A DNA stretch of 64,000 nucleotides from Kibdelosporangium banguiense (GTDB lineage: Bacteria; Actinomycetota; Actinomycetes; Mycobacteriales; Pseudonocardiaceae): positions 5,903,203-5,967,202 of the forward strand of contig NZ_JAGINW010000001.1 of assembly GCF_017876405.1 (NCBI RefSeq), read 5' to 3'. The stretch's first letter is position 1. Every line of letters begins with the position of its first letter. Made by a program: the position numbers and the translations under genes. Below, in pieces: positions 35,897-44,205 of the stretch. The notes under the pieces were generated by a model, which was not told where the DNA came from, searched no databases, and saw nothing but the letters and a program-made list of their open reading frames with translations.

Positions 35897-37990
35897 ATGT
35901 CTCTTTCGGCCGCACAGCGGTCAATACGCAGCGCGCACAGCAGCTTCGAGTCACGCCGTTATGATTCGGCAAGCGACAATTTGGACCGTGCCCTGGAATT
36001 GCTTGCCGGGCTACCGGTTGATGAAACCGCCGTTCTGCACGCGGAGATCGCGACGTTGCGGGCCGCGGTGGACGAGGCGGTCGCGGCCGAGGAAGCCGAG
36101 CGGATGGTCCGGGCCGCGAAAATGCAGCTCGACCGGGTGGAGCGGGAGCTGGACTCCGGCTACGACGCTGACTACGTTCTGACCAGCACGCTGGCCAAGG
36201 CCGAGGAATACGTGCGGGATGTGCCGGACCGCTTCAAGACGGAGATCGTCACGCGGATCGAGGAGTGGCGCGCCCGGCTCAGCGGCAATGCACCCATGCC
36301 GGTCGAGGAGTCCGCACCGGCAAAGGAAATCCAGGATGATCACGTCGCCCTGTCGCAGGCGAAAGGCAGGATCAACGCGGCCCGGAACTACGTCGAAAGC
36401 GGGCGCTACGAGTGGGTCGAAGGCAACCTGGACGAAGCCGTGGCGCTGCTGGCGACTGTGCAGGGCACCGAGGACCTGCTCGCCGAGATAGCCCGGTTAC
36501 GCGCCGAAGCCGGGCAAGGGGTCAACGCCGAACACGTCCGGCGCCTGGAAAGTGAACTCGACAGGCACTTCTCCACCGCCGAGGAGACCGGCGACTGGAT
36601 CTCCACCGAACGCACCCTGGAAGCGGTGCACTACCTCACCCGTCGACTGTCCGAAGAGGATATCCAGACCTACCTCTCCGCCGAGCGGATCTCCGAACTG
36701 GAGACGCGGATCGCCACCGCGACCACCAACCGCGTGGCCGCGATCAAGGCCCGAGGGCTGGAAGGCGCGCTGCCGGTATTGGCCGAACTGGAGGAACTGG
36801 CCGCAGGTGACCCGTTCGCCGGGCTCGACGAAAACGACGCGTACCGCGTCTCCCAGGCGATGCAGAACGCCAGATCCCGTGTCTACGACCGGCTTTGGTC
36901 CATCGCGGCGGACTGGAACCGCGAAACCGCCGCGGACGACCCGGACATCCAGGCGATCGACGCGAGGATCGCCGAAGCCGACCGCAGGATCGAGGCGTCG
37001 TCCACGGCATGGTCGACCGCTCAGCAGGTGGCGACCGTCCAGACGCGGTGGGAGCTGCTTGAGCAGAACATCGAGGGCTGGGACGGCGACACATTCGAGA
37101 TCAACCAGTCGTTTCCGTTCCACGCCCCGGAGCTGCCCCGGACGCGGGCCGCGCTCAGGGAGACCGGTTGGCTGCTCGACGACTCCTCGCTGCAGGAGAT
37201 CCGCACGCGATTCCCGGACCACCCCGCAGTGCTGGCCGTGTTCGAGAAGGCCGAGCGAGTCCGGGAAGCGTCATTGGCAAAGCTGGCGCAGGCGTATGAC
37301 CAGGTCCTGGCCAACGCCGACACACTCGAGACGCCGATTCGGTCCGACGACCGGCAGGAACCGGTCCGGTTCATGAACGACGCCGACGCGACGTTCAAGG
37401 ACACGCCGCACCAGGAATCGCTCGTCTCGCGGGCACGCGCGTTGCACGAGCGCTTCGAGGCCGAGTACGCGGCGATAATCCAGGCCCGCCAGGACTTGTG
37501 GGACAAGCTCATGGTCGACAGCGACGCGATCTGGCCGTCCATTGTGGAATCGACTGGTGCCGGGGAACTCGATCCGACCGACGAGCAATCCCGTGGCAAG
37601 ACGGTGTTGTTGCGCAGCGTCCACAACCGCGCCGGCTGGGAGTGGGGCGGCTTCAGCTTCGCGGTGAACTGGAACGGTGTCCCGGTCGCCGGCGACTACG
37701 AGGCGAACGTCCTCACGGCCCTGGAACACGCCTGGTACCAGCTCCAGTTCTCGCACGCCGCCACCCCGGACGGACCCGCGGTCAACGACCGGCTGGAGTG
37801 GGACGTGATCGCGGTCGTCCAGGGCAAGGGCCGGGTCACTGAGCGGACCACGATCGTCCGCCGCGACCAGTACGGCAACGAACTCGGCACCGAGGAACAG
37901 TGGCTGCCGGTCGATGGGGTCGTCCTGCGAATCATCGGCCTGCACGCGGGCCCAGTCGCCGTCGGCCCCGACCACGACTGGCAGCCGTAG
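35897..37990 (+). CDS. Large helical protein of unknown function
   Basis: A 697-residue acidic protein that I cannot assign to a family. Residues 1-130 resemble TPR-like or helical-bundle segments (ARSAHSSFESRRYDSASDNL-type spacing; LDRALELLAGLPVDETAVLH). Residues about 130-520 are mostly amphipathic helices with coiled-coil character (EDIQTYLSAERISELETRI, AIDARIAEADRRIEAS). From about 560 a globular domain begins (GKTVLLRSVHNRAGWEWGGF, FSFAVNWNGVPVAGDYEAN) with several Trp and a beta-rich end. No signal peptide or membrane segment. A 24-bp-arm palindrome follows the stop. Stand-alone gene; role unknown, perhaps a scaffold. Confidence 0.8.
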   Translation: MSLSAAQRSIRSAHSSFESRRYDSASDNLDRALELLAGLPVDETAVLHAEIATLRAAVDEAVAAEEAERMVRAAKMQLDRVERELDSGYDADYVLTSTLAKAEEYVRDVPDRFKTEIVTRIEEWRARLSGNAPMPVEESAPAKEIQDDHVALSQAKGRINAARNYVESGRYEWVEGNLDEAVALLATVQGTEDLLAEIARLRAEAGQGVNAEHVRRLESELDRHFSTAEETGDWISTERTLEAVHYLTRRLSEEDIQTYLSAERISELETRIATATTNRVAAIKARGLEGALPVLAELEELAAGDPFAGLDENDAYRVSQAMQNARSRVYDRLWSIAADWNRETAADDPDIQAIDARIAEADRRIEASSTAWSTAQQVATVQTRWELLEQNIEGWDGDTFEINQSFPFHAPELPRTRAALRETGWLLDDSSLQEIRTRFPDHPAVLAVFEKAERVREASLAKLAQAYDQVLANADTLETPIRSDDRQEPVRFMNDADATFKDTPHQESLVSRARALHERFEAEYAAIIQARQDLWDKLMVDSDAIWPSIVESTGAGELDPTDEQSRGKTVLLRSVHNRAGWEWGGFSFAVNWNGVPVAGDYEANVLTALEHAWYQLQFSHAATPDGPAVNDRLEWDVIAVVQGKGRVTERTTIVRRDQYGNELGTEEQWLPVDGVVLRIIGLHAGPVAVGPDHDWQP

Positions 37991-38026
37991 CACCTCACAA
38001 CCCAGCTCACCCCCTCCGGGTCTGTA

Positions 38027-38081
38027 TGCCCCCAAAGTGGCGTTGGGAGCGCTCAATGCTCCCAACGCCACTTTGGGGGCA
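38027..38081. repeat. Inverted pair of a 19-bp palindromic unit, strong hairpin
   Basis: Two 24-base arms (38027-38050 and 38058-38081) are perfectly complementary around a 7-base loop (GCTCAAT). Each arm holds the unit CCCCAAAGTGGCGTTGGGA (38030-38048) or its complement (38060-38078). The unit matches the one at 61138-61156 at 16 of 19 positions. It lies 36 bases after a gene end and can act as a terminator for the 697-residue protein gene, but its recurrence marks it as a dispersed repeat. Confidence 0.8.
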
Positions 38082-38110
38082 AACCTATGAAGCGTTGACG
38101 CGTGTCGGGA

Positions 38111-38158
38111 GTGGAAGTATCGTTTCGTAGGACGGAAGAAAGATTCCACACTACGAAA
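38111..38158. promoter_or_regulatory. Two interleaved inverted repeats before the glyoxylate operon
   Basis: GTGGAA (38111-38116) pairs with TTCCAC (38144-38149), and TTTCGTAG (38123-38130) pairs with CTACGAAA (38151-38158). They lie 17-65 bases upstream of the hyi start, where the promoter must be. A local repressor gene is not present; IclR/AllR-type control is a possibility for such operons. Confidence 0.5.
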
Positions 38159-38175
38159 TAACGAAGGAGCGGGGC

Positions 38176-38991
38176 GTGGACCATCGCTTCCGGTACGACG
38201 TGAACCTCTCGATCCTGTTCACCGAGTTGGAGTTGCCCGCGCGGGCGGCTGCTGCCAAGGCGGCCGGGTTCGACGCGGTCGAGTTCTGGTGGCCGTTCGA
38301 CGTCCCGGTGCCGAGCGAGTCCGATGTGGACATATTCGTGCGGTCGATCCGTGACGAGGGCGTGCGCCTGGTGGGGTTGAACTTCTTCGCCGGTGACATG
38401 CCCGGCGGCGAGCGGGGCGTGCTGTCCTCACCTGCCCGCACAGCCGAGTTCCGGGACAACATCGAGGTCGCGGTCGAGATCGCCGACCGGCTCGGCTGCC
38501 GAACGTTCAATGCGTTGTACGGCAACAGGATCGATGGTGTATCCGAGGCCGAGCAGGACGAGGTCGCACGCGAGAACATCGCACTCGCGGCCAAGGCAGC
38601 CGGCCGGATCGGCGCCACGATCGTGATCGAACCGCTGAGTGGCGCGCCGAAGTATCCGCTGAAGACCGCCGCTGAGGCGCTCGCTGTGATCCAGCGAGTA
38701 CGCACCGAGGGCGGCGTCGACAACGTCGCACTGCTCGCGGACCTGTACCACCTGGCCGTCAACGGTGACGACCTGGATGTTGTTGTCTCCCAGTATGTCC
38801 AGCAGATCGGGCACGTCCAGATCGCGGACGCGCCGGGCCGCAACGAGCCCGGCACCGGTGAGCTCGCCGTCGCGGGCTACCTCGGCGAACTCGCCGACAA
38901 CGGCTACGACGGCTATATCGGCCTGGAATACAAGCCCAGTGGCGCCAGCGCCGACAGCTTCGACTGGCTACCCCGCGATCTGCGGGCCTGA
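38176..38991 (+). CDS. hyi: Hydroxypyruvate isomerase
   Basis: A 271-residue TIM-barrel enzyme that interconverts hydroxypyruvate and tartronate semialdehyde. It starts at GTG 38176 behind AAGGAGCGGGGC with RYDVNLSILFTELELPARAA and AGFDAVEFWWPFD. Metal and catalytic residues appear in IVIEPLSGAPKYPL (Glu), LLADLYHL (Asp/His) and HVQIADAPGRNEPG, and near the end YIGLEYKPSG (Glu). First gene of an operon with glxR and gcl; together they convert two glyoxylate to glycerate precursors. Confidence 0.92.
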   Translation: MDHRFRYDVNLSILFTELELPARAAAAKAAGFDAVEFWWPFDVPVPSESDVDIFVRSIRDEGVRLVGLNFFAGDMPGGERGVLSSPARTAEFRDNIEVAVEIADRLGCRTFNALYGNRIDGVSEAEQDEVARENIALAAKAAGRIGATIVIEPLSGAPKYPLKTAAEALAVIQRVRTEGGVDNVALLADLYHLAVNGDDLDVVVSQYVQQIGHVQIADAPGRNEPGTGELAVAGYLGELADNGYDGYIGLEYKPSGASADSFDWLPRDLRA

Positions 38992-39005
38992 TTCGGAGGA
39001 ACCAA

Positions 39006-39881
39006 ATGACGGTGGGCTTCATCGGCCTGGGCATCATGGGCAGCCCGATGGCCGTGCACCTGGTCGATGCCGGTCACGACGTGATCGGTTTCGACGTCGT
39101 GCCGGCCTCGCTGAGCGCGTTCGCCGAGGCGGGCGGCACGGCGGCGGCGAACGTGGCGGAAACGGTGACACAGGCCGAGGTCGTGATCACCATGCTGCCC
39201 GACCACCCGCACGTCGAGTCGGTCGTGTTCGGCGAGGACGGCGTGCTCGCCAACGCCAAGGACGGCTTGCTGCTCATCGACATGAGCACGATCCGTCCGG
39301 AGAGCTCACTGGCCATCGCCGAAGCGGCCAAGGCCAAGGGCGTTCGTGTGCTGGACGCCCCGGTCTCCGGTGGCGAGGCGGGCGCCAAGAACGCCGCACT
39401 GTCCATCATGGTCGGCGGTGAGGAAGCGGATTTCAACGCTGCCAAGCCATTGTTCGATCTACTGGGCAAGACTGTCGTGCACGTCGGCCCGCATGGCGCC
39501 GGGCAGGTCGTCAAGGCGGCCAACCAGCTCGTGGTCGGCGGGACGTACGCCCTGGTGGCCGAGGCGATCGTGCTGCTCGAAGCGTCCGGCGTGGACGCCA
39601 GGACCGGGCTGGACGTACTCGCGGGCGGCCTGGCCGCCAGCCGGATCCTCGATCTGAAGCGGGAGACCATGGTGGCGCGCCAGTTCGCGCCGGGCTTCCG
39701 GATCGACCTGCACCACAAGGACATGGGCATCGCGCTGGCCGCCGCACGGCAGGCCGACGTCAGCCTGCCGGTCACCGGGCTCGTCGCCCAGCTGATCGCC
39801 GCGGCCAGGGCGATGGGACACGGCTCCCTGGACCACTCGGCACTTTTGAAGGTCACCGAACAGCTCTCCAGCCGCGGTTAG
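39006..39881 (+). CDS. glxR: 2-hydroxy-3-oxopropionate (tartronate semialdehyde) reductase
   Basis: A 291-residue beta-hydroxyacid dehydrogenase. The Rossmann loop is GFIGLGIMGSPMAVHL, the substrate motif DAPVSGGEAGAKNAALSIM, and the catalytic Lys is in GAGQVVKAANQLVVGG. It reduces tartronate semialdehyde to D-glycerate with NAD(P)H. GGAGGAACCAA precedes the ATG; 14 bases follow hyi and 14 precede gcl. No glycerate kinase gene is in the operon, so the last step must be encoded elsewhere. Confidence 0.92.
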   Translation: MTVGFIGLGIMGSPMAVHLVDAGHDVIGFDVVPASLSAFAEAGGTAAANVAETVTQAEVVITMLPDHPHVESVVFGEDGVLANAKDGLLLIDMSTIRPESSLAIAEAAKAKGVRVLDAPVSGGEAGAKNAALSIMVGGEEADFNAAKPLFDLLGKTVVHVGPHGAGQVVKAANQLVVGGTYALVAEAIVLLEASGVDARTGLDVLAGGLAASRILDLKRETMVARQFAPGFRIDLHHKDMGIALAAARQADVSLPVTGLVAQLIAAARAMGHGSLDHSALLKVTEQLSSRG

Positions 39882-39895
39882 AAAGGCAGGATTCC

Positions 39896-41611
39896 ATGCC
39901 CAAGATTCCCGCGATGCAGGCCGTGGTCGAAGTGCTCAAGTCCGAGGGCGTGGACACCGCCTTCGGGTGCCCCGGCGCCGCGATCCTGCCGCTGTACAAG
40001 GCTCTTGAGGTGGTCGGCGGGATCGAGCACCTGATCGTCCGGCATGAGGAAGGCGCGACCCACATGGCCGACGCGTGGGCCCGCACCAACGGCAAGGTCG
40101 GTATCGCGATCGGCACGTCCGGCCCGGCCGGTACCAACATGATCACCGGCCTGTACACGGCCTTGGCCGACTCGATCCCGATCATCTGCATCACCGGCCA
40201 GGCGGTGTCGAGCAAGCTGCACCAGGAGGCCTTTCAGGCCGTCGACATCGTCGAGATCGCCAAGCCGGTCACCAAATGGGCGGTGCAGGTCAAGGAAGCC
40301 GCGCAGGCGCCGTGGATCTTCCGCGAGGCCTTCCGGATCGCCCAGTCCGGCAGGCCCGGGCCGGTCCTGATCGACCTGCCGGTGGACGTCCAGAAGCAGC
40401 TGATCGAATGGGACGCCAGTATCGACGTGCCGCTGCCGATCAGCGTCGTGACCCCGCACCTGCCGCGGGTGGAACGCGCGCTGGACATGCTGCTGGCCGC
40501 CGAACGCCCGCTGCTGCTGGCCGGCGGCGGCGTGATCCTCGCCGAGGCGCACGAGCAACTGCTTGAGCTCGCCGAGTACCTGCAGATCCCCGTGCAGGCA
40601 ACGCTGATGGGCAAGGGCGCGATCGACGAGGATCACCCGCTGTATTCCGGGATGACCGGAATCCAGACGTCCCAGCGCTACGGCAACGCGTCCTTTCTGG
40701 AGTCGGACCTGGTTCTCGTGGTGGGCGCGCGGTTCGGTGACCGGCACACCGGCGACCTGGAGACCTACCGGGGTGAGCGCCGGTTCATCCACGTCGATGT
40801 CGAGCCGACCCAGATCGGCAAGGTCTTCGCGCCGGACCTCGGCATCGTCTCGGACGCGAAACTGTTCCTGCAGGCCATTCTCGACGTCGCCAAGGCACGC
40901 AACGCCAAGGGCGAGCCTGGAGCGTGGGTGGCCAGGATCCAGGAGTTGAAGGCGACGCTGACCCGGCGTGAGGACTTCGACACCGTGCCGGTCAAGGCGC
41001 CGCGGGTGTTCAAGGAGATCAACGAGTTCTACGGTCCGGACACCTACTTCGTGACCGCGATCGGGCTGTACCAGATCTGGTCCGGCCAGCACCAGCTGGC
41101 GCACAAGCCGCGGCACTACCAGGTCTGCGGCCAGGCCGGCCCGCTCGGGTGGGAGATCCCCGCCGCGATCGGGGTGAAGAAGGCGCTCAAGCACAGCGAG
41201 CCGGACGCCGAGGTCGTGGGCATCGTCGGTGACTACTCGTTCCAGTTCCTGGTCGAGGAGCTCGCTGTGGCCGCGCAGTACGACGTTCCGTTCGTGCTCA
41301 TCATGCTGAACAACGAGTATCTCGGCCTGATCAGGATGGCCGAGGATCACGGCGGCTATCAGATGAACTACGAAGTCGACCTGCACTACGACACGAACGG
41401 ATCGGACAACGTCAAGATCATGGAGGCGTACGGCTGCTCCGGCCGCCGTGTCACGCAGCCCGGCGAGATCGCGGACGCCCTGTCGTGGGCCCGCAAACAG
41501 GCCGACGCCACAAGCAGGCCGGTGCTCGTCGAGATCATGATCGAGCGGGAGGCCAACACCGCGAACGGCACGTCGATCGCCGCCGTCCGCGAGTACGAAC
41601 CCTTGCCCTAG
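39896..41611 (+). CDS. gcl: Glyoxylate carboligase-like ThDP enzyme
   Basis: A 571-residue thiamin-diphosphate enzyme with PYR, central and PP domains (GTSGPAGTNMITGLYTALAD, GDYSFQFLVEELAVAAQYDV with the GD...N motif). Gcl joins two glyoxylate to tartronate semialdehyde and CO2, feeding GlxR and Hyi in this operon. Similarity to Gcl is seen in QAFQAVDIVEIAKPV and SGRPGPVLIDLPVDVQ. It is about 20 residues shorter than E. coli Gcl, and position 51 is Glu (VRHEEGATHMA) whereas E. coli Gcl has Val there. Operon context strongly supports the Gcl role, but the active site is of the ordinary ThDP type. AGAAAGGCAGG precedes the ATG. Confidence 0.85.
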   Translation: MPKIPAMQAVVEVLKSEGVDTAFGCPGAAILPLYKALEVVGGIEHLIVRHEEGATHMADAWARTNGKVGIAIGTSGPAGTNMITGLYTALADSIPIICITGQAVSSKLHQEAFQAVDIVEIAKPVTKWAVQVKEAAQAPWIFREAFRIAQSGRPGPVLIDLPVDVQKQLIEWDASIDVPLPISVVTPHLPRVERALDMLLAAERPLLLAGGGVILAEAHEQLLELAEYLQIPVQATLMGKGAIDEDHPLYSGMTGIQTSQRYGNASFLESDLVLVVGARFGDRHTGDLETYRGERRFIHVDVEPTQIGKVFAPDLGIVSDAKLFLQAILDVAKARNAKGEPGAWVARIQELKATLTRREDFDTVPVKAPRVFKEINEFYGPDTYFVTAIGLYQIWSGQHQLAHKPRHYQVCGQAGPLGWEIPAAIGVKKALKHSEPDAEVVGIVGDYSFQFLVEELAVAAQYDVPFVLIMLNNEYLGLIRMAEDHGGYQMNYEVDLHYDTNGSDNVKIMEAYGCSGRRVTQPGEIADALSWARKQADATSRPVLVEIMIEREANTANGTSIAAVREYEPLP

Positions 41612-42181
41612 CTACGAAGTTGTTTTGGGTGGTTGCCACGGTCGCATCCGCGGCAACCACCCGGGCACGGCATCCTTGTACGTGTCGTACTGATTGCCGA
41701 AGCTGCGCCTGAGTGCAGGTTCCTCGTGCCAGTGCACCATCGCGTAGAACGCCGCGCACACGACAGCGGCGTACACCAACAGCAGCAACTGGCCCAGGAT
41801 CAATGCCTGGCCGATGATCGTGCTCAGTACCGCGATGTACATCGGGTTGCGCACGTACCGGTAGAACCCGCCCACCACAAGCTTTTCAGGTGGAGCGACC
41901 GGCGCGGGTGTGCCGAAGCCCTCGGCCACGAAGCGGACGAACGCCGAGACGAGCACGGCGACCGCGGCGATGAGCAACACCCAGCCGATCACGCGCAGCG
42001 GCGGCCAGAATGGTTCGAATTCCCAACTGGTGATCAAAAAGGGGATCAGGCCCCCGACGATCCCGGGGGCCAGTACGAAGAACCCAGCTGAGCCGATGGC
42101 AGCCGCGACTCTGTTGCGCACCACAACAGTGTCGGCCAGATATCCGATCCTACGTCTGCGTAGAACGGATACTTCACCCAT
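41612..42181 (-). CDS. Isoprenylcysteine carboxylmethyltransferase-family membrane protein
   Basis: A 189-residue protein with four to five hydrophobic segments. The C-terminal half has VVGGFYRYVRNPMYIAVLST and HWHEEPALRRSFGNQYDTYKDAVPGW, the SAM-binding signature of the ICMT/PEMT-like family (RNPMY and E-P...YxxY). Bacterial members methylate lipids or unknown thiols or are simply named by similarity. Ends right behind the gcl stop on the opposite strand. An inverted repeat overlaps its upstream region. Confidence 0.82.
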   Translation of the reverse strand: MGEVSVLRRRRIGYLADTVVVRNRVAAAIGSAGFFVLAPGIVGGLIPFLITSWEFEPFWPPLRVIGWVLLIAAVAVLVSAFVRFVAEGFGTPAPVAPPEKLVVGGFYRYVRNPMYIAVLSTIIGQALILGQLLLLVYAAVVCAAFYAMVHWHEEPALRRSFGNQYDTYKDAVPGWLPRMRPWQPPKTTS

Positions 42182-42185
42182 ATGG

Positions 42186-42207
42186 CGTTCGGTAAATATA
42201 TCGAACG
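42186..42207. promoter_or_regulatory. Inverted repeat before the ICMT-like gene
   Basis: CGTTCG (42186-42191) and CGAACG (42202-42207) flank an AT-rich core containing GATATATTTAC on the minus strand, which includes a possible -10. It starts five bases upstream of the ATG, so it may be a repressor site. Confidence 0.4.
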
Positions 42208-42228
42208 GTGTATAGGTGAACGGGCTGG

Positions 42229-42582
42229 TTACGCGAAGTCGGCTTCCTCGAAGACCTGACGGACCTCGAGCTCACCCTCGCGGAACGGCACACGCTTGGC
42301 CCACTGCACGGCCTCGGCCTTCGAGGACACCTCGATGATCCAGAAACCCGCGACGAGCTCCTTGGCCTCGGCGAACGGGCCGTCGGTCACCTTCTCCGCG
42401 CCGCCGGGGCCGTAGCTGACGCGGAAGCCCTTCGAACTGTCGCGCAGACCGTCGCCGGCCAGCATCACGCCCGCCTTGGTCATCTCGTCGTTGAACCGGC
42501 CCATCTCCGCCAGTTCCTCCTGGGTGGGCATGACGCCGGCCTCGGTCTCCGAGTTGGCCTTGACGATCATCATGAACCGCAT
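42229..42582 (-). CDS. DGPF/YCII-domain protein (no sigma partner)
   Basis: A 117-residue protein starting MRFMMIVKANSETEAG and holding KVTDGPFAEAKELVAGFWII, the full DGPF signature. GGAGACACG precedes ATG 42582. Unlike the copy at 7256-7678 it has no ECF sigma gene next to it. It could be a free-standing enzyme or sensor, or a partner of a distant ECF42 sigma factor. Confidence 0.88.
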   Translation of the reverse strand: MRFMMIVKANSETEAGVMPTQEELAEMGRFNDEMTKAGVMLAGDGLRDSSKGFRVSYGPGGAEKVTDGPFAEAKELVAGFWIIEVSSKAEAVQWAKRVPFREGELEVRQVFEEADFA

Positions 42583-42678
42583 CGTGTCTCCTTGGGTGCT
42601 TGACCTTGCCTGACACTGACGCGTCGAACGACCCGCCGCCACATCGACACGAGTTTCAAGATTTTTTTCCAGGGGTGG

Positions 42679-43563
42679 CTACACGCCGACGAGCTCTCGT
42701 GCGGGCGGCGGCGCGGGGTCGGCGACCGCGTGGTGCGGCGGGTGGAGCCTGGTGAGCACGACCACGCCGGAGATGGTGACCGCGCAGGCTGCCAGCACGC
42801 CTACGTTGGCCAGGAACGACGTGGGCAGCTGCTCGTTGAGCACGATCACGCCGATGAGTGCGCCGGTGATCGGGTCGGCCACCAGCAGTGTCGCGTAGCT
42901 CAGGGCGAACCGGCCGGTGCGGTAGGCGTTCTGCTGGAAGAGCAGGCCCATCACGCAGAACACGATGGCCAGGCCGATCACCCAGATGACCGTGCCGGAC
43001 ATCTCGTTGATCGCGGAGCTGCCGCCGACCCGGGTCAGCGCGGCGAACACGCCGTACGCGACGCCAGAGCCGATCGCCAGGAAGAGTGCGTTGACCGCGC
43101 CGGTGCTGCGCCGCGCCATGAACGCGGTACCGAGGATCAGGGCGAGCGCGCTGCCGCACAGCACGGCCGCTGAAGGGCCGTCGAGCGTAGGGCGGCTCGA
43201 CTCGTGCGGGAGCAGCAGCAGGAGGCTCACGAGCCCCGCGCTCACCGCGAACGTGCCGAACATTTCACCGGCGGACACCCGCCTGCGGTCGATGGCCGCC
43301 GCGATCAGTACCGCGATCGGCAGCCCGCTCATCCCGAGCGGCTGCACAACGGTCAGCGGACCATTCGACAGGGCGATGATGTGCATAACGGCGCCACAGA
43401 GCGTGGTCGCCGAGCCGAGCACCCATTTGGGCCTGCGTACGAGCTGCGTCAGCAGCCGCAGAAAACCCATGTTCTTGCAGTGCACAGCCGCGTTTTGCTG
43501 CAGTGCAGCGCCCAGGGCGACCAGCGGGGCTCCGGCTACGGCCGCCACGAGCCAGAACGTCAC
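42679..43563 (-). CDS. DMT-superfamily (EamA-like) transporter
   Basis: A membrane protein of about 294 residues with roughly nine to ten hydrophobic segments (VTFWLVAAVAGAPLVALGAA, AVLCGSALALILGTAF, VIWVIGLAIVFCVMGLL). Internal two-fold similarity and the motif ADPITGALIGVIVLNEQLP near the last helices are typical of drug/metabolite transporters or of magnesium-transporter-NIPA-like DUF proteins. Substrate unknown. The start is uncertain: GTG 43563 begins the first helix but lacks a clear Shine-Dalgarno, and the frame is open to 43710. Confidence 0.75.
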   Translation of the reverse strand: MTFWLVAAVAGAPLVALGAALQQNAAVHCKNMGFLRLLTQLVRRPKWVLGSATTLCGAVMHIIALSNGPLTVVQPLGMSGLPIAVLIAAAIDRRRVSAGEMFGTFAVSAGLVSLLLLLPHESSRPTLDGPSAAVLCGSALALILGTAFMARRSTGAVNALFLAIGSGVAYGVFAALTRVGGSSAINEMSGTVIWVIGLAIVFCVMGLLFQQNAYRTGRFALSYATLLVADPITGALIGVIVLNEQLPTSFLANVGVLAACAVTISGVVVLTRLHPPHHAVADPAPPPARELVGV

Positions 43564-43656
43564 CTGGCCGAGTCCATACAGGTGACAGCCCGTGAGGGTG
43601 TAAGTAGTGATCGGTTCGAGATCGAATCGAAATGCACCAGGAGACTCTAATGGGTG

Positions 43657-43692
43657 ACCCCTAAGGGGCTTGTGAAGTGGTCCCCCTAAGGG
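43657..43692. repeat. Two palindromic CCCCTAAGGG boxes
   Basis: CCCCTAAGGGG (43658-43668) and CCCCTAAGGG (43683-43692) lie 25 bp apart in the gap between the DMT transporter and nuoA. They may be binding sites for a regulator of either unit. Confidence 0.4.
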
Positions 43693-43752
43693 CGGTCGAC
43701 CGGTCTTCACCTGTGGTTCTGCTGATGCTCACGCCGCATGGCCACCTGTGGG

Positions 43753-43769
43753 CTTTCGGTAGACGAAAG
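43753..43769. promoter_or_regulatory. Short inverted repeat upstream of nuoA
   Basis: CTTTCG (43753-43758) pairs with CGAAAG (43764-43769), 65-80 bases before the nuoA start. It may be an operator; no clear -35/-10 pair is recognised. Confidence 0.3.
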
Positions 43770-43833
43770 GTGCGTAAGCGACCATGATGTGATCCAACAC
43801 ACAGCGCAGCGCGTCTCGTCGGAGGTGTCGCCA

Positions 43834-44205
43834 GTGCAGGGCTACTTCGGAGCATACGGACTGATCGCGTTGCTCCTGGTAGTCGGCGCTGTGTTCGTGG
43901 CCGTCGCGCTGAGTGCGAACCGGCTCCTGCGCCCGGCCCGTCCCACGCCCCAGAAGCTGCTGACATACGAGTGCGGCGTCGACCCGGTCGGTGGCGGCTG
44001 GGCACAGTCGTACGTGCGGTATTACGTCTTCACGTTTCTGTATGTCGTGTTCGCGGTGGACGCTGTTTTTCTTTTTCCGTGGGCGACGGTGTTCGCGGCC
44101 CCCGGTTTCGGGCTGGCGACGTTGATCGAGATGTTCGTTTTCCTGGGATTTCTGGCAGTGGGGATCTTGTACGCCTGGCGCAAGGGGGTCCTGTCGTGGG
44201 CGTGA
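43834..44205 (+). CDS. nuoA: NADH-quinone oxidoreductase-type subunit A
   Basis: A 123-residue membrane subunit with three helices (GLIALLLVVGAVFVAVALSAN, VRYYVFTFLYVVFAVDAVFL, LIEMFVFLGFLAVGILYAW). TYECGVDPVGGGW is the conserved loop with the Cys and the acid residues that change access with the quinone state. GTG 43834 has GGAGGTG six bases upstream. It opens a ten-gene run of complex I subunits that is joined by overlaps. The next gene overlaps by ten bases. Confidence 0.93.
   Translation: MQGYFGAYGLIALLLVVGAVFVAVALSANRLLRPARPTPQKLLTYECGVDPVGGGWAQSYVRYYVFTFLYVVFAVDAVFLFPWATVFAAPGFGLATLIEMFVFLGFLAVGILYAWRKGVLSWA

Noticed and set aside
38045..38058. CebR-like TGGGAGCGCTC inside the 38-kb palindrome
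   Set aside because: The match arises where the repeat arm meets its loop; the right half does not fit and it is explained by the dispersed repeat.
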